Below, in pieces: positions 1 to 5,465 of a DNA stretch of 6,790 nt. The stretch is from Bacillota bacterium (GTDB lineage: Bacteria > Bacillota > Clostridia > Acetivibrionales > DSM-1351): the NCBI GenBank assembly GCA_023395575.1, contig JAEWZA010000424.1, forward strand, positions 1 to 6,790, given 5' to 3'. Made by a program: the position numbers and the translations under genes. Each line of letters opens with the position of its first letter. The first letter of the stretch is position 1. The notes below the pieces were generated by a model that was given only the letters and a program-made list of their open reading frames with translations, had not been told where the DNA came from and did no database searches.

Positions 1-207
1 GAATACGATTATGAGAAGGGTGATATGATTACTGTTGTTTTGCCTCAATTTATAGTAAAATCCTGGTGGCAGAATATAGTACATAATAATACTTCCTATT
101 TTATTAAAAGGGAATTGCTAAAACATAAGCATATAGTGGTAGCAACAATGCCGTTACAGTTGAAGGACGATAACTATGTTTTAAGTAATTCTAAATATAA
201 TAGCTAG
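1..207 (+). CDS. APC-superfamily permease, C-terminal fragment (KimA/YdaO-like tail)
   Basis: The reading frame is open from the first base and ends at TAG 205-207, so this is the 3' end of a gene that begins upstream of the window; the ATG at 25 is internal. The 68 visible residues contain no membrane segment. They match the soluble C-terminal tail of large APC permeases: a beta-strand ending in VVLPQF, then WWQNIVHNNTS, a basic helix, and a final strand VVATMP. I recall this arrangement (VxPxF, WW, LHNQT, then VVxxVPY) from the KimA/YdaO group of potassium importers, where the cytosolic C-terminal domain binds cyclic di-AMP, and from related amino acid permeases. The superfamily assignment is fairly secure. 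The KimA assignment and any substrate are inference, since the transport core is not visible. The gene converges on yjbQ, with a 95-bp gap. Confidence 0.62.
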   Translation, partial: EYDYEKGDMITVVLPQFIVKSWWQNIVHNNTSYFIKRELLKHKHIVVATMPLQLKDDNYVLSNSKYNS

Positions 208-302
208 ACTTTTCATTCGAAAGTTGGGTTATAAATAATTGCATAAATTTTTTATAATTAAAACCTAAATTCACCATGTTTCAAAGGTATATTAGTTATA
301 TT
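208..302. other. Convergent intergenic gap between permease and yjbQ 3' ends
   Basis: These 95 bp separate two genes that end toward each other. I looked for a bidirectional terminator. The plus strand has a short hairpin, ACTTTT/GAAAGT with loop CATTC (209-225), right after the permease stop, but no T-run follows it. On the minus strand an ACCT/AGGT pairing is followed by TTTTAATT, which is weak. No convincing intrinsic terminator is seen for either gene. Confidence 0.35.
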
Positions 303-698
303 TTACTCACAAACCTTAACAAAGAATTTCCTGTTTCTTGGTCCATCAAATTCACAAAAATAAATCCCCTGCCAGGTTCCAAGCAGCAATCTGCCATCTT
401 TAATAATGACAGTAGCTGAGCTTCCAACACAAGCTGCTTTCAGGTGAGCAGAAGAATTGCCTTCACAATGCAAAAATTCTCTTCTATCTGGAAAAGCAGC
501 ATTTAAACCAAGGAGTATATCGTGGACTACATCGGGATCGGCATTCTCGTTTATTGTTATTCCTGCTGTAGTGTGAGGACAAAAGACAACACATAATCCA
601 TCAGTTACACCACTTTTAGCTACTGCCTCGGCTGTTTGTCTTGTTATTTTGTACATACCCTCATTATTTGTTGATAAACTAAATTCAAAAAGCTTCAT
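303..698 (-). CDS. yjbQ: YjbQ/UPF0047 family enzyme (secondary thiamine-phosphate synthase type)
   Basis: This is a 131-residue, single-domain protein of the family's usual length. All family landmarks are present: the PHTTAGITINEN block (residues 41-52) followed by DPDV, HCEGNSSAHLK (77-87), and a C-terminal GRLLLGTWQGIYFCEFDGPR block (102-121). The conserved His42, His77 and His85 and the Glu/Asp residues fit the polar, metal-associated pocket of this fold. E. coli YjbQ has weak thiamine-phosphate synthase activity and can substitute for ThiE, but the physiological role of the family is not settled, so the thiamine label should be read as a family name. The ATG at 698 has a modest GAGAGAAG ribosome binding site about 10 nt upstream. 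The gene is downstream of hcp, but a strong terminator and its own promoter separate them. No other thiamine gene is in view. Confidence 0.9.
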   Translation of the reverse strand: MKLFEFSLSTNNEGMYKITRQTAEAVAKSGVTDGLCVVFCPHTTAGITINENADPDVVHDILLGLNAAFPDRREFLHCEGNSSAHLKAACVGSSATVIIKDGRLLLGTWQGIYFCEFDGPRNRKFFVKVCE

Positions 699-750
699 TA
701 TTTTGTCACTTCTCTCTGAAATAATTTTTCTATTATTTATAACTAAACTC

Positions 751-768
751 TAAACTAGGATCAGTTTA
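751..768. promoter_or_regulatory. Inverted repeat at the predicted yjbQ transcription start
   Basis: TAAACT (751-756) and AGTTTA (763-768) form a perfect 6-bp dyad with a 6-bp centre. A third copy of TAAACT lies at 744-749. The dyad covers about +1 to +16 of the predicted transcript, a position typical of repressor operators. It could instead be a small hairpin in the leader RNA. The arms are short and AT-rich, so chance is possible. Confidence 0.3.
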
Positions 769-772
769 CTAA

Positions 773-801
773 ATAATACATCATTTCTATTAGCATTTCA
801 A
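773..801 (-). promoter_or_regulatory. Predicted sigma-A promoter of yjbQ
   Basis: On the minus strand, TTGAAA (801-796) is followed by a 17-nt spacer and TATTAT (778-773). Both hexamers are one mismatch from consensus (TTGACA, TATAAT) and the spacing is optimal. Transcription would start near 766, giving a leader of roughly 68 nt. The promoter lies just after the hcp terminator, which supports yjbQ being a separate unit. Confidence 0.65.
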
Positions 802-824
802 TAAATATTCCATACGTAGTATCT

Positions 825-875
825 AAAAAAGCCCCAAGTAATGAGCACATTTCTCCCACTCTTTACTTAGGACTT
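825..875 (-). terminator. Intrinsic terminator of hcp
   Basis: Twelve bases after the hcp stop codon, minus-strand bases 875-863 pair with 841-829 over 13 consecutive positions, two of them G-U (AAGTCCTAAGTAA with TTACTTGGGGCTT). A further four pairs (GAGT/GCTC) extend the stem inward past one mismatch. The 3' arm runs directly into a T-run (830-825). This is the best-formed terminator in the window and should isolate hcp from yjbQ. Confidence 0.85.
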
Positions 876-886
876 TTGACAGCTAA

Positions 887-2536
887 TTAGTTTCCCAATA
901 TGGCCTTTAAATCTTCATCTGGCGTTGATATTGGTTTTATTCCAAACTTATCAATTAATACTTGCAGAATATTTGGTGTTATAAATGCTGGTAGTGTAGG
1001 CCCAAGTCTAATATCCTTAATTCCCAGTGATAACAAAGTAATAAGAACACATACAGCTTTTTGTTCATACCATGACAATATTAATGAAAGCGGCAAATCA
1101 TTTACTCCACATTTAAATGCATCTGCAAGCGCTAATGCAATTCTTATTGCTGAGAAAGAATCATTGCACTGACCTACATCAAGAACTCTTGGAAAGTCTC
1201 CGATGTTGCCCAAATTCATTTTGTTAAATCTGAACTTACCACAAGCAAGTGTAAGTATTATAGTATCCTTTGGTGTTTTCTCCGCAAATTCAGTAAAATA
1301 ATTTCTTCCCGGTCTTGCACCATCACATCCTCCAATTAGGAAGAAGTGTTTTATAGCTCCATTCTTTACTGCAGCAATAATCTTATCAGCATTGCTTAAT
1401 ACTGCATTATGGCCAAAACCAACTGTTATTTTCTGTTCAGGTTCATCTTCTATAAACCCTCCCAGTTGAAAAGCCTTATTTATTACGAGACTGAAGTCCT
1501 TTTTACCATTAACCTCTCTGACATGAGTTATTTCAGGCCATCCTACAATACTTGTCGTAAATATTCTATCACTATAGGAGTCTCTTGGTTTTTGCAGGCA
1601 ATTTGTTGTCATTAATATACAACCCGGTATGCCGTCAAACTCTTTTTGTTGATCCTGCCATGCTCCACCAAAGTTACCTACTAAGTGAGGATATTTTTTT
1701 AATTCTGGATAACCATGAGCAGGAAGCATTTCACCATGGGTATATATATTGATTCCTTTGCCCTCCGTTTGCTCAAGCAGTTCCTTTAAATCCTTTAAAT
1801 CATGCCCTGAAACAATAATAAATGGCCCCTTTTTCTTTGTAATGCTAACTTGTGTGGGAACGGGATTTCCAAAGGAGCCTGTATTTGCCTTATCAAGAAG
1901 CTCCATGCATTTTAAATTAACTTGTCCAAATTCCATAGTTAAATTGAACAAATCTTCAACTGTCAGACCTTCATTTATAACTGCTGCAAAACCCTTATAG
2001 AAAAATTTACTAACTGTTTCATCCTTATAACCTAAGACATGCGCATGATGTCCATATGCTCCCATACCTTTCATTCCATAAATAAGCATCTCTCTTAAAG
2101 AACGGATATCTGCGTCTAGAGTTTTATCATACATTATACCAGCTTTTTCAGCATCTTTAAGCATTTCTTCTTTCGTAGCTGGAAGTATATAACTTACTAC
2201 CTCTGGAAAATGATTTTTGCACTCTAGTAGTTGCTTTTTTAAGCACTCTTTTATTTCTTGTGCTTTTCTCAAATACTCAACAAATCTCTCAGGATCAAAG
2301 TTAACATTTGTTAGTGTTGAAAAAGCAGCATCCATAACAAATTTATCTGTTTCATCATCTATTTTGATACCCTTTTCCAATAACTTCTGCCCACAATAGC
2401 CTATTCCTTTTAATTGATAAACGAGTAAATCCTGTAATGCTGCTACTTCACTATCTTTTCCACAGTTACCTACTTTCGTACAGCCCTTGCCTCCTATTGT
2501 TTGTTCACACTGAAAGCAAAACATTTCGTTGTGCAT
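887..2536 (-). CDS. hcp: Hybrid cluster protein / hydroxylamine reductase, class I
   Basis: This 549-residue cytoplasmic Fe-S protein is full length for the prismane family. The N-terminus carries CFQC-x8-C-x5-C (Cys7, Cys10, Cys19, Cys25), the spacing of class I Hcp proteins from anaerobes, which bind a [4Fe-4S] cluster there. All hybrid-cluster ligands can be placed: His245 (GHD), Glu269 (THGEMLPAHGYP), Cys313 (MTTNC), Cys404 (GGCDG, the persulfide position), Cys432 (LACGKFRFN), Cys457 (VGQCND), Glu491 and Lys493 (WYEQKAV). The family reduces hydroxylamine to ammonia in vitro, and E. coli Hcp reduces nitric oxide; protection from nitrosative stress is the usual role. The frame stays open upstream to an ATG at 2620, but the 28 extra residues are unlike any Hcp, and AGAAGGGAG lies 7 nt before the ATG at 2536, which fixes the start. 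No NADH oxidoreductase partner (hcr) is adjacent. Confidence 0.97.
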   Translation of the reverse strand: MHNEMFCFQCEQTIGGKGCTKVGNCGKDSEVAALQDLLVYQLKGIGYCGQKLLEKGIKIDDETDKFVMDAAFSTLTNVNFDPERFVEYLRKAQEIKECLKKQLLECKNHFPEVVSYILPATKEEMLKDAEKAGIMYDKTLDADIRSLREMLIYGMKGMGAYGHHAHVLGYKDETVSKFFYKGFAAVINEGLTVEDLFNLTMEFGQVNLKCMELLDKANTGSFGNPVPTQVSITKKKGPFIIVSGHDLKDLKELLEQTEGKGINIYTHGEMLPAHGYPELKKYPHLVGNFGGAWQDQQKEFDGIPGCILMTTNCLQKPRDSYSDRIFTTSIVGWPEITHVREVNGKKDFSLVINKAFQLGGFIEDEPEQKITVGFGHNAVLSNADKIIAAVKNGAIKHFFLIGGCDGARPGRNYFTEFAEKTPKDTIILTLACGKFRFNKMNLGNIGDFPRVLDVGQCNDSFSAIRIALALADAFKCGVNDLPLSLILSWYEQKAVCVLITLLSLGIKDIRLGPTLPAFITPNILQVLIDKFGIKPISTPDEDLKAILGN

Positions 2537-2543
2537 TATTATT

Positions 2544-2552
2544 CTCCCTTCT
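2544..2552 (-). promoter_or_regulatory. Ribosome binding site that fixes the hcp start
   Basis: AGAAGGGAG on the minus strand sits 7 nt before the ATG at 2536, and the next residues lead directly into the CFQC cluster motif. This rules against the longer in-frame start at 2620, which would place a palindrome-bearing leader inside the coding region. Confidence 0.85.
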
Positions 2553-2602
2553 AGAAATTTTCTGTAGTATTTTATTAGCATAACTATAAAATTTAACTCT
2601 AC

Positions 2603-2621
2603 AAAGCATAATTTATGCATC
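2603..2621. promoter_or_regulatory. Palindrome in the hcp leader, NsrR-like candidate operator
   Basis: GCATAATTTATGC (2606-2618) is a perfect 13-bp inverted repeat about 70-82 nt before the hcp start codon. Read on the minus strand with its flanks it is GATGCAT-N5-ATGCTTT, close in layout to the NsrR site of enterobacteria (GATGCAT-N5-ATGCATC). NsrR is a nitric-oxide-sensing repressor that controls hcp in several bacteria. The right half matches only in its ATGC core, and whether this organism has NsrR cannot be seen, so this is a candidate only. Confidence 0.3.
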
Positions 2622-2696
2622 GGTATAGTATTCCATCTCTTTACTTGTTATATACTGAATATAGTCATTTACCATTCAAGTCTTGCAACGACTTTT

Positions 2697-2711
2697 ATAT
2701 CACGACGATAT
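2697..2711. repeat. Short dyad ATATC-N5-GATAT upstream of hcp
   Basis: This 5-bp inverted repeat lies 3 bp from a second dyad, AAGTC-N7-GACTT (2678-2694). The second dyad overlaps the weak TTGCAA -35 candidate for hcp. The pair could be adjacent regulator sites, but arms this short are common by chance in AT-rich DNA. Confidence 0.2.
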
Positions 2712-2820
2712 TTATATAGTCTTTTCAGGCAAATTACGCTTTTAAGCTAATTTCAACGCAATTTGAGTTAAATTTTTCTCTGACATGGATTGCTTTAGCA
2801 GATAATTTATTTTAGAATAT

Positions 2821-2850
2821 AAAAAAAGCTAACCTTATTTTGATTAGCTT
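2821..2850 (-). terminator. Intrinsic terminator of the GH4 gene
   Basis: On the minus strand AAGCTAA (2850-2844), an 11-nt loop, and TTAGCTT (2832-2826) form a 7-bp stem followed by TTTTT (2825-2821). It lies about 126 nt after the GH4 stop codon. The stem is AT-rich and modest, but the uninterrupted T-run and the position support it. Confidence 0.65.
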
Positions 2851-2866
2851 AATTTTGATTAGCTTA
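2837..2866. repeat. Perfect tandem duplication of 15 bp within the GH4 terminator
   Basis: ATTTTGATTAGCTTA occurs twice head to tail (2837-2851 and 2852-2866) with no mismatch. Each copy carries one TTAGCTT, the complement of the terminator's 3' arm at 2826-2832, so the transcript has two alternative 5' arms for one 3' arm. Exact identity suggests a recent slippage duplication. Confidence 0.9.
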
Positions 2867-2877
2867 TTTTTACAATG

Positions 2878-2894
2878 TTTGAGTCAGACTCAAA
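2878..2894. repeat. Perfect 17-bp palindrome between GH4 stop and terminator
   Basis: TTTGAGTC-A-GACTCAAA has two perfect 8-bp arms around one base, 83 bp beyond the GH4 stop. As RNA it would fold as TTTGAG/CTCAAA with loop TCAGA in the GH4 3' UTR. As DNA it has the symmetry of a dimeric regulator site. No T-run follows on either strand, so it is not itself an intrinsic terminator. Confidence 0.6.
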
Positions 2895-2976
2895 TCTAAT
2901 TCTCTATACTAACAACTCTACTCATTTTAATAAGTTATTTTCTTTTAGGTGCAAATTTAACATACTTGCAACCATG

Positions 2977-4380
2977 TCATATTGTAACTTCCCATCCTTT
3001 AGGCAAATATTTAATGGTGCCTTTAACCATATCGTCTACTAAACATTTTATTTCCTTTTTACTTAGCCTTCCATTAATTAAAGTATCAAATTTAAAAGCT
3101 TCATATACTAGATCTATGTTACATTCTAATGCAGCCTTTAAAATGCGGTCATGGTTATCGGTTTGCGGCCTAATGTAAGCGAGAATCCCCTCAGGAATTC
3201 TGCCTGCTGCTATTGGACGAATTCTGTCACCTTCAAAAATAGCATTTGTTTCTACAATTGCAGATTTTGGTAAGTTTCTGATTTGCAGATAAGAGTTTGG
3301 CATATTAACATTGCTTATGCACCGATTAAGTCCACATAAAGCCTTAATAAGCAAAATACCTTCTTCTCCTGTTGGTACCAAGTTAAAAGTCTCTTCTCCA
3401 GATACCAGACGTCTACTTCTTTCTAGTCGTCTTTGTAAATCTTCTTTGCGCCATGAAACTGGAGTAAGTGAAAATCCCCATTGTTCAGCTGTTTCCGGAT
3501 TCAAAAGATATGTATCCCCTGGCATAAACTCGGCTAAATGTCTATCTCCAGCAGCAGCAATTAATCCATATTTTTTAAACAAATCAAATTTAACTCTGTG
3601 TGAGCATGAAAAACGATCTGTTTTACAACTTTTCTCATCTACAAATCCTTCATCGAAATGTTTTGAAATATACTCTTTGTATATAGGAAAAATATTCTTA
3701 CCTTTGTAAGAAGCATAATCAAACCACGTAAAATGGTTAATTCCCAATACATTTACTAATATTTCATTTCTGCTCCACACCTCAATCCCTGTTTCTTTTT
3801 CAAAAATACCCTTAAGTAATTGTTGCGTACCAAACACTTCATGACAGCATCCAAAGGCTTTTATTTTGGGAAATACGTGGTATAACGTTTTCACACAAAG
3901 TGACAAAGGATTTGTGTAATTTATAACCCAAGCCTTTGGACAAAAAGTTTTTATTGCATTGGCTATTTCTACAAACAAAGGCAATGTACGAAGCGCACGC
4001 ATTATGCCTCCAGGCCCCACAGTATCCCCAACTGATTGATAAATCCCATACCTTTCAGGCATATGTACATCTATTTCCATCTCATCAAAGGTCCCAGGCA
4101 GCATTGATATAATAACAAAATCTGCATTAATAAGTGCTTCTTTCAAAGTAAAAGCTATTTCATAATTCCATTTACTAATAGCCTCCTTTTTTCTAGAAAC
4201 ATTATTCCCAATAATCTCGTTACTCTTAACTGCTTCTAAATCTATATCATAAAGCTTTATTGTTCCTGAAATATTTGGTTCTAAAGCCAGGTCAGTCATA
4301 AACGTCCATGCCCAGCCCCTTGAGCCTCCTCCTATGTATGCGATATTAATATCTGTAGCCGAATCACCTTGATAATTCAT
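2977..4380 (-). CDS. lplD: GH4 family glycosidase, LplD-like alpha-galacturonidase
   Basis: This is a 467-residue cytoplasmic protein of glycoside hydrolase family 4, whose members use NAD+ and a divalent metal in an unusual oxidation-elimination mechanism. A Rossmann dinucleotide fold opens the protein (IAYIGGGSRGW, residues 13-23). It is followed by the acidic end of strand two (LYDID), ISMLPG (91-96), the YGIYQSVGDTVGPGG block (111-125) typical of the family, NYTNP (154-158), CCHEVFG (178-184) and GINHFTW (213-219). Cys179 and His216 are the likely metal ligands. Across these blocks it resembles B. subtilis LplD, an alpha-galacturonidase, more than maltose-6-phosphate or melibiose hydrolases. 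ATG 4380 has AAAGGAG 9 nt upstream. It stands alone, with no lpl transporter or other pectin genes in view. The family call is very secure; substrate preference is inferred by resemblance. Confidence 0.93.
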   Translation of the reverse strand: MNYQGDSATDINIAYIGGGSRGWAWTFMTDLALEPNISGTIKLYDIDLEAVKSNEIIGNNVSRKKEAISKWNYEIAFTLKEALINADFVIISMLPGTFDEMEIDVHMPERYGIYQSVGDTVGPGGIMRALRTLPLFVEIANAIKTFCPKAWVINYTNPLSLCVKTLYHVFPKIKAFGCCHEVFGTQQLLKGIFEKETGIEVWSRNEILVNVLGINHFTWFDYASYKGKNIFPIYKEYISKHFDEGFVDEKSCKTDRFSCSHRVKFDLFKKYGLIAAAGDRHLAEFMPGDTYLLNPETAEQWGFSLTPVSWRKEDLQRRLERSRRLVSGEETFNLVPTGEEGILLIKALCGLNRCISNVNMPNSYLQIRNLPKSAIVETNAIFEGDRIRPIAAGRIPEGILAYIRPQTDNHDRILKAALECNIDLVYEAFKFDTLINGRLSKKEIKCLVDDMVKGTIKYLPKGWEVTI

Positions 4381-4544
4381 ATTTGAAAACTCCTTTTTCC
4401 AGCTTAGTCATATACTTCATCGTATAAAAACTTTTAATGGTATTGTTATATTTGATAATCAATCAACTAAAACATTTGTTCTGTATTTTCAAATTAGTAT
4501 AATGGGATAACAGCACGACCTTGTGCCTGCTTACTTATATGGAA

Positions 4545-4574
4545 ATTATACCATTAGTTTATGAATTGTGTAAA
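4545..4574 (-). promoter_or_regulatory. Predicted sigma-A promoter of the GH4 gene
   Basis: On the minus strand TTTACA (4574-4569), one base from consensus, is followed by an 18-nt spacer and a perfect TATAAT (4550-4545). Transcription would begin near 4538. The site lies after the ABC operon terminator, consistent with independent control of the GH4 gene. Confidence 0.7.
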
Positions 4575-4610
4575 TTATGTACGAAAAATGTCTTCTTAAT
4601 TTAATAAATA

Positions 4611-4653
4611 AATTAAAACATCACCTTTGGAGAGTTAATCCAAATGGTGATGT
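4611..4653 (-). terminator. Intrinsic terminator of the ABC transporter operon
   Basis: About 40 nt after the ATPase stop, ACATCACC plus TTTGG (4618-4630) pairs with CCAAA plus GGTGATGT (4640-4653): 13 pairs with a single bulged base and a 9-nt loop. On the minus strand the stem is followed by TTTAATT and further T-rich sequence (4617 downward). The stem is strong but the T-tract is interrupted by A's. AT-only inverted sequences (4607-4616 and 4669-4678) flank the hairpin and could extend it. Confidence 0.7.
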
Positions 4654-4693
4654 CATTGCATTGATAAATTAATTTATTAATATAGTTGAATTG

Positions 4694-5464
4694 TTAAATG
4701 GAATACTCTGTATTATCATCTTTCTTCATTTCAAATTCAGCAAAAATTCTATCTCGAATTTTTAAAAAATCAGTGCTAGTTCTATCTCTTTTCCGTGCTA
4801 TTGGCACATTAATAATGCTCTTAATTTTTCCTGGGTTAGGAGTCATGATAATTACTCTATCAGCAAGAAAAACAGCTTCTTCAATATCATGTGTTACAAA
4901 AATAATAGTCTTTTTCTGATTTTCCCATATACCAGATATCTCATCCTGCATTTTCAGTCGTGTCAGTGCATCTAATGCACCAAATGGCTCATCCATAAAT
5001 ATTATTTCAGGATCTACTGCAAGAGCACGCGCAATTGCAACACGCTGCTGCATGCCTCCGGAAAGCTGATTAGGATGACTTCTACTAAATTCACTCAAGC
5101 CAACAATATTAATGAATTTTTCTGCAATTTCAGCTCGTTCCTTTTTAGAGAGTTTTTTGCCCTCTAGCCCTAGCTCAACATTTTTCTTTACTGTTCGCCA
5201 TGGAAGCAGTCCATAGTTCTGAAATATTGTCACATTTTTATTTGAAGGCTCTGTGACTTCTTTTCCATCAATTGTAATCCTTCCGCTGTTTACCCTTTCA
5301 AAACCTGCAATGGAATTGAGTAGTGTAGTCTTTCCACAACCACTAGGACCTAGTAAACAAATAAACTCTCCTCTTTCAATATTTAGAGAAACATGCTCCA
5401 TTGCTTGAAAGCTTTCGCTATTTTGTACATATTGTTTTGATACATCTTCAACTTTTATATACAA
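4694..5464 (-). CDS. ABC transporter ATPase, nitrate/sulfonate/taurine (SsuB/TauB) class
   Basis: This 256-residue cytoplasmic ATPase powers the importer. Counted from TTG 5464, it has Walker A GPSGCGKTT (39-47), the Q-loop FQNYGLLPW (Gln82), signature LSGGMQQR (134-141), Walker B IIFMDEP (154-160) with Asp158 and Glu159, and switch His192 (VTHD). The LLPW after the Q-loop is typical of the SsuB/TauB/NrtD group. No regulatory domain is fused to the C-terminus. The frame is open back to ATG codons at 5497, 5482 and 5479, but TTG 5464 is preferred: GGGAGG lies 7 nt before it, the encoded N-terminus (YIKVEDVSKQY) matches where family members begin, and the stop of the upstream permease is one base away. 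Substrate cannot be read from the ATPase. Confidence 0.9.
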   Translation of the reverse strand: MYIKVEDVSKQYVQNSESFQAMEHVSLNIERGEFICLLGPSGCGKTTLLNSIAGFERVNSGRITIDGKEVTEPSNKNVTIFQNYGLLPWRTVKKNVELGLEGKKLSKKERAEIAEKFINIVGLSEFSRSHPNQLSGGMQQRVAIARALAVDPEIIFMDEPFGALDALTRLKMQDEISGIWENQKKTIIFVTHDIEEAVFLADRVIIMTPNPGKIKSIINVPIARKRDRTSTDFLKIRDRIFAEFEMKKDDNTEYSI

Positions 5465-5465
5465 A

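Larger units (their letters stand above)
2537..2976. other. 440-bp intergenic region between the GH4 gene and hcp
   Basis: Read toward hcp, this region holds a perfect 17-bp palindrome (2894-2878), the GH4 terminator with its duplicated arm (2866-2821), two adjacent short dyads (2711-2697 and 2694-2678), a 13-bp palindrome (2618-2606) and the hcp ribosome binding site. An hcp promoter must lie here, because a terminator precedes it, but none is clear. Weak candidates are TTGCAA (2688-2683) with TATATT (2663-2658) at a long 19-nt spacing, and TTGAAT (2679-2674) with TATATA (2654-2649), also at 19 nt. No additional coding region with a plausible start and ribosome binding site was seen. Confidence 0.5.
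4381..4693. other. Intergenic region between the ABC operon and GH4, with a long GH4 leader
   Basis: This 313-bp stretch holds, in minus-strand order, the ABC operon terminator, the GH4 promoter and a leader of about 160 nt. The leader contains a relatively GC-rich hairpin soon after the predicted start (CAG/CTG and CAC/GTG around loop AAGGTC, 4529-4511), an 11-bp palindrome TTGAT-A-ATCAA (4452-4462), and a dyad TATAC-N6-GTATA (4411-4426) about 15 nt above the ribosome binding site. No known riboswitch was recognised, and no clear CcpA (cre) site was found. No coding region is supported here. Confidence 0.5.

Noticed and set aside
825..875. hcp terminator considered as a riboswitch or leader for yjbQ
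   Set aside because: It lies upstream of the yjbQ promoter on that strand, directly follows the hcp stop and ends in a T-run, so termination explains it fully.
900..1172. 90-codon plus-strand open frame opposite the 3' end of hcp
   Set aside because: It is antisense to the conserved cluster-binding end of Hcp and has no supporting signal of its own.
2537..2620. N-terminal extension of hcp to ATG 2620
   Set aside because: The 28 extra residues do not resemble Hcp, no ribosome binding site precedes 2620, and a strong one lies 7 nt before ATG 2536.
2878..2894. 17-bp palindrome considered as an FNR-like or HcpR site for hcp
   Set aside because: The half-sites TTGAG/CTCAA are separated by five bases instead of four, and the site is too far upstream of hcp for simple activation.
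3311..3709. 132-codon plus-strand open frame opposite the GH4 gene
   Set aside because: It lies wholly antisense to conserved GH4 coding sequence, resembles no family and lacks a convincing ribosome binding site.
4452..4462. TTGATAATCAA resembling an FNR box
   Set aside because: FNR/CRP-type sites need TTGAT-N4-ATCAA; here the half-sites are separated by one base, so the geometry is wrong.
4498..4503. Plus-strand TATAAT resembling a -10 box
   Set aside because: No plus-strand gene follows it, and such hexamers are common in AT-rich intergenic DNA; the region is the leader of the minus-strand GH4 gene.
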